From assembly GCF_002356335.1 (NCBI RefSeq), contig NZ_AP018165.1, positions 372,001 to 436,000 of the forward strand: a DNA stretch of 64,000 nucleotides. The letters run 5' to 3'. Made by a program: the position numbers and the translations under genes. This document shows positions 7,459-16,167 of this stretch, piece by piece. The stretch's first letter is position 1. Every line of letters begins with the position of its first letter. This DNA is from [Mycobacterium] stephanolepidis. GTDB lineage: Bacteria; Actinomycetota; Actinomycetes; Mycobacteriales; Mycobacteriaceae. A model generated the notes under the pieces. That model ran no database searches. It was not told the origin of the DNA and saw only the letters and a program-made list of their open reading frames with translations.

Positions 7459-8615
7459 CCGGATCGCTGATCGATCGTGTTCGGGAACGGCTGGCCACCG
7501 AGAATGCGACGCTGCGTCCTACGGCGGTAGCGGCGGTGATACGCGCTGAATCTGGTGGTGTACTGGGTGATAGCGATGTGCTGCACAACATAAAGGAGCT
7601 CCAAAGTGAGCTGTCCGGTGCCGGCATCCTCGAGCCACTGCTATGCGCGGACGGAGTTACAGACGTCTTGGTTACCGGGCCCGATCGGGTCTGGGTGGAC
7701 GACGGTCAAGGCTTGCGGCTCACCGCAGTGCGATTCGTCGACGAGGCTGCCGTGCGGCGTCTCGCGCAGCGTTTGGCTCTCGCGGTGGGGCGACGTCTCG
7801 ATGACGCACAACCGTTTGTCGACGGCCAGCTGTCAGAGATCGGCCCGCCGCGTTCCGTGGTACGCCTTCATGCTGTGCTGGCGCCGATCGCGGCGGGCGG
7901 AACATGTGTCTCGCTGCGTGTATTACGGCCGACCGCTAAGGGTTTGGATCAGCTGATCGCTGATGGCACCGTTGCCGAAGATGCTGGAATCCTGCTTCGC
8001 GGGATGTTGGCGGCCCGGTTGGCATTCCTCGTGACAGGGGGCACTGGCGCGGGTAAGACGACGCTGCTATCGGCCTTACTCGGAGCCGTCCATCCATCGG
8101 AGCGCATCATCTGCGCTGAGGATGCCGCCGAGCTCGCGCCGCGTCACCCGCATGTGGTCACGCTGGCGGCGCGCACCGTAAACGTCGAGGGCGTGGGAGA
8201 GGTCACCCTGCGCCAGCTGGTGCGGCAGGCTTTACGTATGCGGCCCGATCGCATCGTGGTGGGAGAGGTGCGGGGCGCCGAGGTGGTTGAGCTACTGACC
8301 GCCCTCAATACCGGTCACGATGGAGGCGCGGGAACCGTCCACGCGAATGCCCCAGCAGAGGTCCCGGCAAGACTGGAAGCGCTCGGGGCACTGGGTGGGC
8401 TCGATCGTGCCGCGCTCCACTCGCAGTTCGCCGCGGCCATTCAGTGCGTATGTCACATCAGACGATTTGGAAACATTCGGAAACTGACGGAGATCGCGGT
8501 GGTGTGCAAGGGCGAAGACGGGATAGCGCGGGTGATACCCGCATGGACGCTAGACAGTGGGCCTTGTTCCGGCGCGGAGCGGTTCGATGCTTTGATCGCG
8601 CGGTGTGAGACATGA
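7455..8615 (+). CDS. tadA: TadA-family secretion ATPase (Rv3659c ortholog)
   Basis: This is a 386-residue type II/IV secretion ATPase of the TadA/CpaF branch. It shows Walker A GGTGAGKTTLLSALLG near residue 195, an Asp box around ICAEDAAELAPRHPHVV, Walker B RMRPDRIVVGEVRGAE near residue 260, and a His box in NTGHDGGAGTVHANAP. As a hexamer it would power assembly or secretion of the Flp-type pilin encoded downstream. It overlaps both ssd and tadB by four bases, indicating a tightly coupled operon. Confidence 0.95.
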   Translation: MTGSLIDRVRERLATENATLRPTAVAAVIRAESGGVLGDSDVLHNIKELQSELSGAGILEPLLCADGVTDVLVTGPDRVWVDDGQGLRLTAVRFVDEAAVRRLAQRLALAVGRRLDDAQPFVDGQLSEIGPPRSVVRLHAVLAPIAAGGTCVSLRVLRPTAKGLDQLIADGTVAEDAGILLRGMLAARLAFLVTGGTGAGKTTLLSALLGAVHPSERIICAEDAAELAPRHPHVVTLAARTVNVEGVGEVTLRQLVRQALRMRPDRIVVGEVRGAEVVELLTALNTGHDGGAGTVHANAPAEVPARLEALGALGGLDRAALHSQFAAAIQCVCHIRRFGNIRKLTEIAVVCKGEDGIARVIPAWTLDSGPCSGAERFDALIARCET

Positions 8616-9385
8616 CAACACAGGCCCTGCTGCTGCTCTCAGCTGCGTTACTTGTTGCACTGCAAAGGCGTTCACGATTACGGCGAAGGGCTTCCTCGCG
8701 GCGGTGGAACTGGAGACTGGCGGCGGTGCTTGTGGGAGGACTGGTACTGGGGGCCGTGTGGCTATTACCTCTGTCGGTGGTGGTCGCGGTGGGTGTGGTG
8801 GGCGGAACCCTGTACGTGTGGTGGCGTCGTCGCCGCCGGTTGATGGCCCAATCGGAGGAACTGGCTGTTTTGGAGTCCGGCCTTGATGTGCTCGTCGGCG
8901 AGCTGAGGGTTGGCGCGCATCCGGTGCGCGCATTCGAGACCACTGCGGCAGAGCTTGGCGGAACGGTCGGGGAAGTGTTTGCCGCCATGGCCGCACGCGC
9001 ACGCCTCGGGGTGACACTGGACCCGGCCGTGCCGAGGCTGGGGCCATCGGCGGCTCAGTGGGATCGGATCAGCAGTGGTTGGGCGCTGGCGCAGCGGTAC
9101 GGCCTCGCGGTTGCCGATCTGCTTGACGCGTGCAGGACGGATCTGCAGGAGCGGCAACGATTCACCTCACGTGTCAACGCCGGGCTCGCCGGCCCTCGTG
9201 CGACCGCGGCAGTGCTCACCGGTCTGCCGGTAGCGGGAATCGGGCTGGGACAGATGATCGGAGCCAAACCGCTTGCCGTGCTGTGTTCAGGTGGGGTCGG
9301 CGGCATGCTGCTCATCGTCGGGGTGGTGCTGGCATGTGCAGGTCTGTTGTGGTCCGACGCCATTACGGGGAAGGCATTGCGGTGA
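8612..9385 (+). CDS. tadB: TadB-like inner-membrane protein (Rv3658c ortholog)
   Basis: This 257-residue membrane protein belongs to the GspF/TadB family. It has two N-terminal hydrophobic segments (residues 1-15 and 30-60), a basic RRRRR patch, a cytoplasmic helical domain containing LDVLVGELRVGAHPVRAFE, and two C-terminal membrane helices. It would form the membrane platform on which TadA acts. The ATG at 8612 overlaps the tadA stop, and its own stop overlaps the tadC GTG. Confidence 0.88.
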   Translation: MTTQALLLLSAALLVALQRRSRLRRRASSRRWNWRLAAVLVGGLVLGAVWLLPLSVVVAVGVVGGTLYVWWRRRRRLMAQSEELAVLESGLDVLVGELRVGAHPVRAFETTAAELGGTVGEVFAAMAARARLGVTLDPAVPRLGPSAAQWDRISSGWALAQRYGLAVADLLDACRTDLQERQRFTSRVNAGLAGPRATAAVLTGLPVAGIGLGQMIGAKPLAVLCSGGVGGMLLIVGVVLACAGLLWSDAITGKALR

Positions 9386-9966
9386 CCGCGGCTTTGCTGA
9401 TGCTTGCCGCGGCCATCGTCACTGCGCCGGGAGCGTTGCGTGCTCGGGTCAGGCTGCCGCACGGCGACGTGGTTGTCTCTGCCGATCATCGCGTGACCGA
9501 AAAGGGTCTATTGGGAATGGCATTCAGTCTCGATGTACTCAGCGTGTGTCTTCGATCAGGGATGCCGGTCGCAACCGCCGCGTTAGTGGTGTCGTCCTGC
9601 GCGCCGTCGGAACTGGCCCGCATCCTGAACCGCGCAGGGGAGATGCTCGCCTTGGGGGCGCCGGCCTCCGCGGCCTGGGCAGACCCGGGGCCTTCGGATG
9701 ATCTGGGATACGAGCAGCGGCAGGCGCTGACCAGACTGGCGCGGCGATCGGCCGACTCCGGTGCGGTGATGGCCGATGGCATTGCCTTCTTGGCCACTCA
9801 ATGTCGCAGGGATGCGCTGGATTCGGCAGTGGCCACTGCGGAACGGGCCGGAGTGCTCATCGGTGCGCCGCTGGGACTGTGCTTTCTGCCGTCCTTCGTC
9901 TGTCTGGGCATCGTGCCTGTCGTCATGGGATTGGCGCGGGATGTGTTCAGTAGTGGCGTGCTGTGA
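9382..9966 (+). CDS. tadC: TadC-like inner-membrane protein (Rv3657c ortholog)
   Basis: This 194-residue GspF-like partner of TadB begins VTAALLMLAAAIVTAPGALR. The GTG at 9382 overlaps the tadB stop (GTGA); this start is preferred over upstream in-frame codons, which run through tadB. It contains LDVLSVCLRSGMPVATAA, typical of the F domain, and ends with a membrane helix. It lies 40 bases before the pilin gene, whose leader contains a strong GAGGGAGGG ribosome-binding site. Confidence 0.88.
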   Translation: MTAALLMLAAAIVTAPGALRARVRLPHGDVVVSADHRVTEKGLLGMAFSLDVLSVCLRSGMPVATAALVVSSCAPSELARILNRAGEMLALGAPASAAWADPGPSDDLGYEQRQALTRLARRSADSGAVMADGIAFLATQCRRDALDSAVATAERAGVLIGAPLGLCFLPSFVCLGIVPVVMGLARDVFSSGVL

Positions 9967-10005
9967 CCCGCGGAACGGCCGCGGGGTTGAGAGGGAGGGA
10001 ATCCA

Positions 10006-10149
10006 TTGATACACAACATCTTGACGAAACTACGTCGGCGGATGGTGGTGGTCGTCGAGTCAGAGGACGGCATGTCCACCGTCGAATATGCCATCGGGAC
10101 GATCGCCGCGGCGGCCTTCGGGGCGATCCTCTACACGGTGGTTTCGTAG
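10006..10149 (+). CDS. Flp-type pilin-like protein, DUF4244 (Rv3656c ortholog)
   Basis: This 47-residue protein starts with TTG at 10006, seven bases after GAGGGAGGGA. It reads LIHNILTKLRRR, then a hydrophilic turn, then GMSTVEYAIGTIAAAAFGAI, ending LYTVVS. The MSTVEYAIGTIAAAAFGA core is the Flp-pilin signature: Glu at position 5 after the presumed prepilin cleavage (EDG/MSTVEY), then a hydrophobic helix. It would be the structural subunit of the Tad-like machine. The accessory island begins immediately downstream, separating it from the TadE-like gene at 35587. Confidence 0.88.
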   Translation: MIHNILTKLRRRMVVVVESEDGMSTVEYAIGTIAAAAFGAILYTVVS

Positions 10150-10504
10150 GGGTGGGTCGGCAGCATCTGACGCACTATCTTGTGGGATGAATGCCCTGTG
10201 CGGTGCATAGTGATCATTGGGTGCCCCGGACGTTGGTTGTGGCCGGATCGGCGACAGGATCATTAGTGGCTAACGCAGGCCAACGGTTCGTGACGTCCGA
10301 TGGTGGCTGGCATCGTTCGTACGGTGCCTGTGAGCTCATTGCCTGATTGGGCAGGTGGTCGAGCACGGGAATGAGTGTGTGGTCCGTCCATCGAGATGGG
10401 TAGTGAACGGGATTTAGACGTTGTGGTAACAGTGCAATTCGGGATGAATAACAAGGGGGGGTAGACGATTTTGAACCGCCGGTAGGTTCTACTATCTGTC
10501 GCTT
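10150..10504. other. Gene-free left border of the island
   Basis: These 355 bases follow the pilin stop and precede the first recombinase gene. I see no plausible coding frame. The stretch probably contains the left end of the Tn554-like element and the recombinase promoter. A run of seven G (10456-10462) lies shortly upstream of tnpA. Confidence 0.5.
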
Positions 10505-11668
10505 ATGTACAGGGCCTTCTGGTTCTGCACCGAGGCAGGCGCCTACTGGTCTGTGGTCGACGACAGTGACTACGGCGTGCAGGAGATTGCCGATCGGTTC
10601 CTTCAGTACTTACGGTTCGGTCGCGGATTGGCAGAATCTACGACTCGTAAGTATGCCGAGGGCGTCGGGCTTTATTTCCGGTTCTGCGCAGAGCGCTCGC
10701 AACACTGGGCGGCCCCGGATATCACCGCTTTCCAAATGTGGCTGCGGGTTGCGCCCGCAGTTCGGCATCCTGACCCGCGGCGCCGCCTGTGGGCTGGGCC
10801 GGGCCGGGAGCCGATGCGTGGGGAAAACCGCATTAACCTGATTACGTATGCGGTATGTGAAATGTTCAAATATGCTGCTTCTGAGGGGGATTGGGATCCC
10901 GCCAAGTTGGGCCAGCTTTTCGAGCTTGCGCCCGCGCGTTTCCGCGGGGGCCGCGACAGAAGACGTCCTGTCGGGTCCACAACGGTGGTGATGCGGCGCC
11001 GTCATCAACTACGTCCTCGGCGCGGTGTCCGCAATGATGTACCCCTTGATGTGGTGAAGGCAGCCCTGGGAGCCTGCCGGAATCTGCGGGACGTGCTTTT
11101 GGTGGTGCTGTTGGCGACAACAGGTCTGCGTCGTGGGGAGGCGCTGGGGCTGCGTTTGAGCGATCTGCATTTCCTGCCTACCTCTGAAGGTTTGGGATGT
11201 CCGGTGCCGGGTGCGCATCTTCATGTGGTGCCCCGCCAGAACAGCAACGGGGCGCGGGTCAAGCGCGAGAAACCGCGGGTTGTGCCGGTGACCGCGGCAC
11301 TGGTCCAGCTGTATGACCAGTACAGGCAGGATCGGGATGCCTGTCGTCCGGCGCGGGTCAGCGACTATGTGTTCGTCAACTTGTATAAGCCCCCGTTGGG
11401 TGAGCCGATGAAGCTGCACGCTATCAACGAACTTTTTGCCCGCCTTAGCGCTCTGGTGGGACAAACGGTCACACCTCACATGCTGCGCCACACCTTCGGT
11501 ACCGGCGCGGCGCGCCAGGCCTCGTTGGATGTGGTCGCTGAGCTGCTTGGGCACGCCAGCATCCGGTCCACGGAGGTGTACCTGCACCCGGATATGCAGC
11601 TGCAGCGCAAGGCGATTGAACATGGATCATTGTCAGAAATTCTTCAGGGTAGGCGTGAGCATGACTGA
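10505..11668 (+). CDS. tnpA: Tn554-type transposase A (tyrosine recombinase)
   Basis: This 387-residue site-specific tyrosine recombinase has an N-terminal SAM-like core-binding domain at about residues 20-110 (RFLQYLRFGRGLAESTTRKY). The catalytic domain shows Arg in TTGLRRGEALGLRLSDL near residue 210, and HMLRHTFGTGAAR (His-x-x-Arg), LGHASIRSTEVYLHP (third His and nucleophile Tyr) near residues 325-360. All catalytic residues are visible, so it should be active. It is the first of three overlapping genes, the tnpA-tnpB-tnpC order of Tn554-family elements. The stop overlaps tnpB by eight bases. Confidence 0.9.
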   Translation: MYRAFWFCTEAGAYWSVVDDSDYGVQEIADRFLQYLRFGRGLAESTTRKYAEGVGLYFRFCAERSQHWAAPDITAFQMWLRVAPAVRHPDPRRRLWAGPGREPMRGENRINLITYAVCEMFKYAASEGDWDPAKLGQLFELAPARFRGGRDRRRPVGSTTVVMRRRHQLRPRRGVRNDVPLDVVKAALGACRNLRDVLLVVLLATTGLRRGEALGLRLSDLHFLPTSEGLGCPVPGAHLHVVPRQNSNGARVKREKPRVVPVTAALVQLYDQYRQDRDACRPARVSDYVFVNLYKPPLGEPMKLHAINELFARLSALVGQTVTPHMLRHTFGTGAARQASLDVVAELLGHASIRSTEVYLHPDMQLQRKAIEHGSLSEILQGRREHD

Positions 11669-14231
11669 CTACCGCCGCGCATTGGTGTTGATGCGGACAG
11701 ATGCCGACGAAGGAAAAGAGGCAGACAGCCCTTTCGATATCTGGCTTGAAGGCGCGGGCTGGGACCCCACGCTGCAGGTGCTGCAGCCGCCCTCGACACA
11801 TCAAACCCTGGGTTGGAAAGAATGCGTCGTCATCGGCTGCAATCGGCCCGCGTGGGGAATCAAGACCAGGGGGTTGTGCAGCGGATGCCTAGCGGTGTGG
11901 CGTGATCACGGACAACCAGATATCGAAGTGTTCGCTCAGCGCCCGAGCAGACGCATCGAGTATCAGCTTCATGATTTGTGTTCGGTGAGCGTCGATGGGG
12001 TGTGCTGCCAGCGGCGGGCTACCTCGAAAGGTTTGTGTAAATCGCACGCGGACAAGGTTCTTCATCATACCGGACGCGGGCGCACCCGCGCCGAGGTCAT
12101 CAAGACACTGATTCCGTTGGAACGGACCGCGGACTGCAGTGTGATCGCGTGCGATCGGCAGGCCGACTTCGTGAATATCTCCCTGTGCGTGGCACACCGG
12201 ATTCGGTGGCAGCGCGCGCAGAGAGGATCACCGGTACAAAAGTACGGATCCACGGGCACGTTCGAGGAATTCTGCCGCACGGCAAGTCAAGTCACCGACA
12301 GCCGGGTAGTGGTGTTCACCGGGCTCAAACCGCGGGTCACACGCCAGATTCTGTATGGCGTGTACACCCGCTCCCGACGCGGATCGCTTACTCGCACCCA
12401 GCAGCTGCAACAAATCGTCGACTATGTGCGGGCGATGCAAGTCAACGACTTGCGCGAGGTCAAAGACAAACCTCGACCTGACATTTGGCCCGCGGGTACG
12501 GTTCGGCCCCTGCTCAACACCGTGCTCACAGCCGTCGAATACGGCGACTTGACGCCGGAGGACTTCCGGCATGCCGAGGTTTGGCCCGGTGCGGTGTTCG
12601 GCAAGAACAGCCAGATCGACTTTCGCAACCTCACCCAGCCCTGGCTGCAGGAGATGGCCCAGGCCTGGTGTTGGGACAACCTGCACAGATTCGGCGACTT
12701 CAGCTCCTTCACCAAAATGATCAACGAAGTCAACTATTTCTCGGAGTATCTGCGTGCCAACACGACGGCGGGCGGCTGCAATATCGCAGTCCTGGACCGC
12801 GCTGCTGTCTCTGGTTTTGCCGCCTATATCGCCGAGCTGGCTCGCACACGGGCACCCCGTGCGCGTTTCCAGTTCGATCGGGGCGGCAAGAATTTGAAGT
12901 TCACGTGGAACAAGGATGTGCAGATCGGATGCTTGCTGACGGTGCAGCGGATTCTGCGGTACGGGCGCGAAACCGACCGTATGGAAGACTTCGCGGGCTC
13001 CTTCATGATCACCGAGGATCTACTCCCGCGCCGTGGGTACACGCAGGAGGTCGAGGCCGGTAGGGCGCTGCCGCTAGACATTGTGCGCCAGGTTTTCGCC
13101 GTTGAAAACCTCGCCACGCTTAACGACGATGATGTGCGGCTGCTGCGAATATTGGCCGAGACAGGGCGCCGGCCAAGCGAAATCACCTCGTTGCGTTACG
13201 AGTGCATCGAGACCGGGCCCGGCGGCCCCTTCCTGCGTTACACCGAGACCAAGGTCACTGGCGGTCAGGTGCGCAAGCTTCCCGTACTGGCAGCCGTGGT
13301 CCAGACTGTCAAGGCACAACAGGAGCAGGTCTTGACCAGGTTCCCGGATACCGGCCCCGCCGAGCTCGCGCTGTTCCCCAGGCTCACGATGAACTCCCAC
13401 GGATACCATGCCATGCACCCCAGCAGGTTCGGGCACGCATTCGGCAAGTGGATACGGGCCTTGCCGAGCTTGGACTCATCTGAGGTCGACCCGAATGGGG
13501 ATCCGGTGCCCTATGACAGGTCCAGCATCAGCGCTTACTCCTTCCGGCACACCTACGCCCAGCGGCACGCCGACGTTGGGACCCCGCCGGATGTTCTCAA
13601 GGAGTTGATGGGCCACGAATCGATCCTGACCACCATGGGCTACTACCAGATCACCCAGAAGCGGCGCCGCGAGGCCGCTGAACTGGTGGGCAATCTCGTC
13701 GTGGGCGGCGGCACCCTGACAATCCGCGCCATGTCCAAGAGCCACCGGCTGGCCAGTGAACACGCAAGCATCGCTGTACCTTTCGGGAAATGCTCCAACC
13801 CGCAGAACGTGGCCGCCGAGGGCCACGGTTGCCCCATTAGGCACCGCTGCTTTGGGTGCGCCTCCTTCGGCAGCGACCCGTCTTATCTGCCAGAGATGCG
13901 CCGGCGGCTACTTGACCTGAAAGCCATCCGGGCACGGATCGATGCCTTTGACGGCGCAGAAGAATGGGCCAAACGCGACGCCCGTCCCAGCGACGAAGAA
14001 ATAGAAGCGCTACAGGAACGCATCCGCACCGAGGAAGAAAAACTAAGCAAAGCCACCCCGGAGCAACGCGAACTCATCGAAGAGGCCTCCAGCACGCTGC
14101 GCAAAGCCCGCGCCGCAGCCTCCGTCGACCTCAAACTTGGTCATCGCGACGACAGGGACGACTCGTGGACGTCGTACTCGGATGATCGCCGCCACGCCAT
14201 CGACACCCTCGGAGAGCTGACCGATGGATGA
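11661..14231 (+). CDS. tnpB: Tn554-type transposase B, large tyrosine recombinase with zinc-finger repeats
   Basis: This 856-residue recombinase is longer than the roughly 630-residue Tn554 TnpB. I chose the ATG at 11661, which overlaps tnpA. About residues 50-180 contain three Cys-rich repeats with the pattern C...C...C-x2-C/H: CNRPAWGIKTRGLCSGC, CCQRRATSKGLCKSH and CDRQADFVNISLCVAH. The catalytic domain has ETGRRPSEITSLRYE (Arg), SFRHTYAQRHADVG and LMGHESILTTMGYYQ (His, Tyr) near residues 510-660. The C-terminus has another Cys cluster (CPIRHRCFGCASFG) and a charged coiled-coil. It acts with TnpA and TnpC in site-specific insertion. It overlaps tnpC by eight bases. Confidence 0.88.
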   Translation: MTDYRRALVLMRTDADEGKEADSPFDIWLEGAGWDPTLQVLQPPSTHQTLGWKECVVIGCNRPAWGIKTRGLCSGCLAVWRDHGQPDIEVFAQRPSRRIEYQLHDLCSVSVDGVCCQRRATSKGLCKSHADKVLHHTGRGRTRAEVIKTLIPLERTADCSVIACDRQADFVNISLCVAHRIRWQRAQRGSPVQKYGSTGTFEEFCRTASQVTDSRVVVFTGLKPRVTRQILYGVYTRSRRGSLTRTQQLQQIVDYVRAMQVNDLREVKDKPRPDIWPAGTVRPLLNTVLTAVEYGDLTPEDFRHAEVWPGAVFGKNSQIDFRNLTQPWLQEMAQAWCWDNLHRFGDFSSFTKMINEVNYFSEYLRANTTAGGCNIAVLDRAAVSGFAAYIAELARTRAPRARFQFDRGGKNLKFTWNKDVQIGCLLTVQRILRYGRETDRMEDFAGSFMITEDLLPRRGYTQEVEAGRALPLDIVRQVFAVENLATLNDDDVRLLRILAETGRRPSEITSLRYECIETGPGGPFLRYTETKVTGGQVRKLPVLAAVVQTVKAQQEQVLTRFPDTGPAELALFPRLTMNSHGYHAMHPSRFGHAFGKWIRALPSLDSSEVDPNGDPVPYDRSSISAYSFRHTYAQRHADVGTPPDVLKELMGHESILTTMGYYQITQKRRREAAELVGNLVVGGGTLTIRAMSKSHRLASEHASIAVPFGKCSNPQNVAAEGHGCPIRHRCFGCASFGSDPSYLPEMRRRLLDLKAIRARIDAFDGAEEWAKRDARPSDEEIEALQERIRTEEEKLSKATPEQRELIEEASSTLRKARAAASVDLKLGHRDDRDDSWTSYSDDRRHAIDTLGELTDG

Positions 14232-14775
14232 GCGGCAAACGTATCAGCGCCGCGTTGTCAGGCTCGCAGAATCCCGCCGGCGTGACAGTGAACGAAAAAG
14301 AGTCGCAGTCGCCAAAGCGCTGCAGGACCTGCAACGCGAAGACCGGCCGGTGACCCGCCGAGCCGTCATCGCCCGCGCCGGCGTGCATCGTAACTTCCTG
14401 TACCGGCACAAAGACCTCGCCGCTGACATCGATGCCGCTGCCGGGCAATACTTTTCGCAGTCGCCGCGCCGCCGCACCGACCGGATCAGCAGCGAAAGTC
14501 TGATGACCGACCTGGCCACCGCACGCCACCATAATCGCGAACTGGTGCTGCAGGTGCAGATCCTGGAACATCGTCTTGGTGCCCAAGGGCCCACTCCCGG
14601 GACCGCACTGCTAGAACGCCATCCTATGGTTGTTGAACTTCGCGAACGCATCGCCGAACTGGAGATCGCATGCGGCGATAAGGACCGCGCCATCGCCGCA
14701 CTAGTCGATGATGTCGAGATCCTGCGCGAAACCAACCGGTCGCTTGTGCGCGAGTATGGGCTGACCAACCCCTGA
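14224..14775 (+). CDS. tnpC: Tn554-type accessory protein TnpC (DUF6262-like)
   Basis: This is a 183-residue basic protein. The N-terminal half carries a likely helix-turn-helix (AVIARAGVHRNFLYRHKDL, residues 45-65). The C-terminal half is a predicted coiled coil with heptad-like Leu/Glu spacing (LATARHHNRELVLQVQILEH). In Tn554 the small TnpC protein affects orientation and efficiency of transposition. Its position and overlap with tnpB support the assignment; sequence similarity in this family is weak. Confidence 0.82.
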   Translation: MDERQTYQRRVVRLAESRRRDSERKRVAVAKALQDLQREDRPVTRRAVIARAGVHRNFLYRHKDLAADIDAAAGQYFSQSPRRRTDRISSESLMTDLATARHHNRELVLQVQILEHRLGAQGPTPGTALLERHPMVVELRERIAELEIACGDKDRAIAALVDDVEILRETNRSLVREYGLTNP

Positions 14776-15112
14776 GATCAGCGCCTGGCGCGCGTCCCGA
14801 CATGCCATTCGGTGCCCGAATGCCAGACAGAGCAGAGCTTTTCGTCGATGATCTTCAAAGGTACCGGGATCTCGGAGTCCTCGACAGATAACTTCCCGCC
14901 TTGAATGTACTTCTCGGATCAAATCCCCTGTCGGTGAGTTGCTGTTTCCTACTGGCTGAAGCTGAAGCCGGATTATCTGTAGGGGCCTTGGGTGTGTGTT
15001 CGACTGTTCCTGACAGGGGCAGCGGCAAACCGTCCGGCGATAGGCCGGAAATTCGGTTGTCCGCCAGCGTATTTAGCTTAGGTGGGCTAACTCGGGGCCG
15101 TGAGTGACGAGG
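14776..15112. other. Gene-free stretch after the recombinase module
   Basis: About 340 bases lie between tnpC and the next gene's 3' end. No convincing coding frame is seen. A small inverted repeat (TCCGGCGATAGGCCGGA near 15032-15048) could form a weak hairpin without a T run. Confidence 0.45.
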
Positions 15113-15850
15113 TCAGGTGGCCACGACGGAGTGCATCCATTGGGTTCGTTGTTCACGAGTGGATATCCAGTGCGCGACGATCTTTTCACCTACGGCACGC
15201 TGCAGATCGCGCAGATCATTGTGGGAGCGAGCTTGGCGGGCGTCGTTTTCTTCATGATGGATTCGGTATTGCTCACGTTCGGCAGGTGTTGCATGTGAAT
15301 AGCAATGGGCGCCAAACATTCCCGAACCAAGGTAGGTCGCTGAGTTCGTGCAGTCTTCACCGGTCGTCTTGACTATGGCGGAGCATTTGGGGCGTTGCCC
15401 GGCGACGGTCTGGGTGCGATCAGGTCGCGGCAACTGATACAGGTGCCGCTCTAGCCGGTCGCACAGAGCTGGCATGGGCGTCACTTTCGTGGCGCCGCGG
15501 CGCACTGCGGCATTATGCCGGGCGAAGATGGCCTTGGGTCGCGACAGGCCGTTACCCCAGCGATCATCGAGCTCGGCACCTTGGTGCACGATGCTGGCCG
15601 CCTGATATGCCTCCAGAGTGCTGCGGTGCGCAGCAAGGATGTCATTGGCCAAGTCCGCAAAATTGAGGTCCGCCCCATCGGGCAAGGTTTGCACGACGAG
15701 AAGGCATTCGAGCATCTTCATGCGCAGTTCGTCGATGACCTCGATGGCTAGTGAGGTCACCGTCTCGTCAGGGTAAAAGTCGGAATCTGTTTCGAACACG
15801 AAGCAGCAATGTACTACTAGTAGGGCAGACTTTTGGTACTGGCGCGCCAT
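15113..15850 (-). CDS. Hypothetical protein with a Cys/His metal-binding motif
   Basis: This is a 245-residue protein of unknown function, transcribed away from the neighbouring XRE gene. It is mainly helical and charged. At about residues 160-195 it carries CSAIVKTTGEDCTNSATY followed by CYSHA, a C-x10-C...C-x2-H arrangement resembling the finger repeats of the nearby TnpB. The 11-base gap to the divergent XRE gene means they share a promoter region. Pairing with an XRE regulator in a mobile island suggests an accessory or toxin-antitoxin-like role, but nothing in the sequence proves it. The first 15 residues may be an over-long start. Confidence 0.6.
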   Translation of the reverse strand: MARQYQKSALLVVHCCFVFETDSDFYPDETVTSLAIEVIDELRMKMLECLLVVQTLPDGADLNFADLANDILAAHRSTLEAYQAASIVHQGAELDDRWGNGLSRPKAIFARHNAAVRRGATKVTPMPALCDRLERHLYQLPRPDRTQTVAGQRPKCSAIVKTTGEDCTNSATYLGSGMFGAHCYSHATPAEREQYRIHHEENDARQARSHNDLRDLQRAVGEKIVAHWISTREQRTQWMHSVVAT

Positions 15851-15861
15851 AACTGGGGTGC

Positions 15862-16119
15862 GTGCCCACGCGTCCTGAACAAACAGATCCCGACCGAGCG
15901 GCTGCGTGGGCGCAAGTGCGACATGCAGTGGGAAGCCGGATCCGAGCGGTACGCATCGAGCAGGGATTGACCCAGGAACAGCTGGCCTTGTCTTCGGGGG
16001 TCACCCGCAACGTGCTGATCGACGTGGAGCATGGGCGTCGGGGCCTATTGTATGAACGCCTATTCGACCTTGCCGATGCCCTGGACATCCCGGTCGCCGA
16101 CTTACTCAGTGGGCGCTGA
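15862..16119 (+). CDS. XRE-family helix-turn-helix regulator
   Basis: This 85-residue protein is almost entirely a Cro/CI-type HTH: RIRAVRIEQGLTQEQLALSS, then GVTRNVLIDVEHGRRGL, then FDLADALDIPVADLLSGR. It would bind DNA as a dimer and probably regulates itself and the divergent gene at 15850. The start is the GTG at 15862. A remnant of a DUF6119 protein follows after about 50 bases. Confidence 0.85.
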   Translation: MPTRPEQTDPDRAAAWAQVRHAVGSRIRAVRIEQGLTQEQLALSSGVTRNVLIDVEHGRRGLLYERLFDLADALDIPVADLLSGR

Positions 16120-16167
16120 CCAGCTCTTTAGCAAGCCTCTTTCGCCTGCCTCGAGCGGGCAGCGGCA

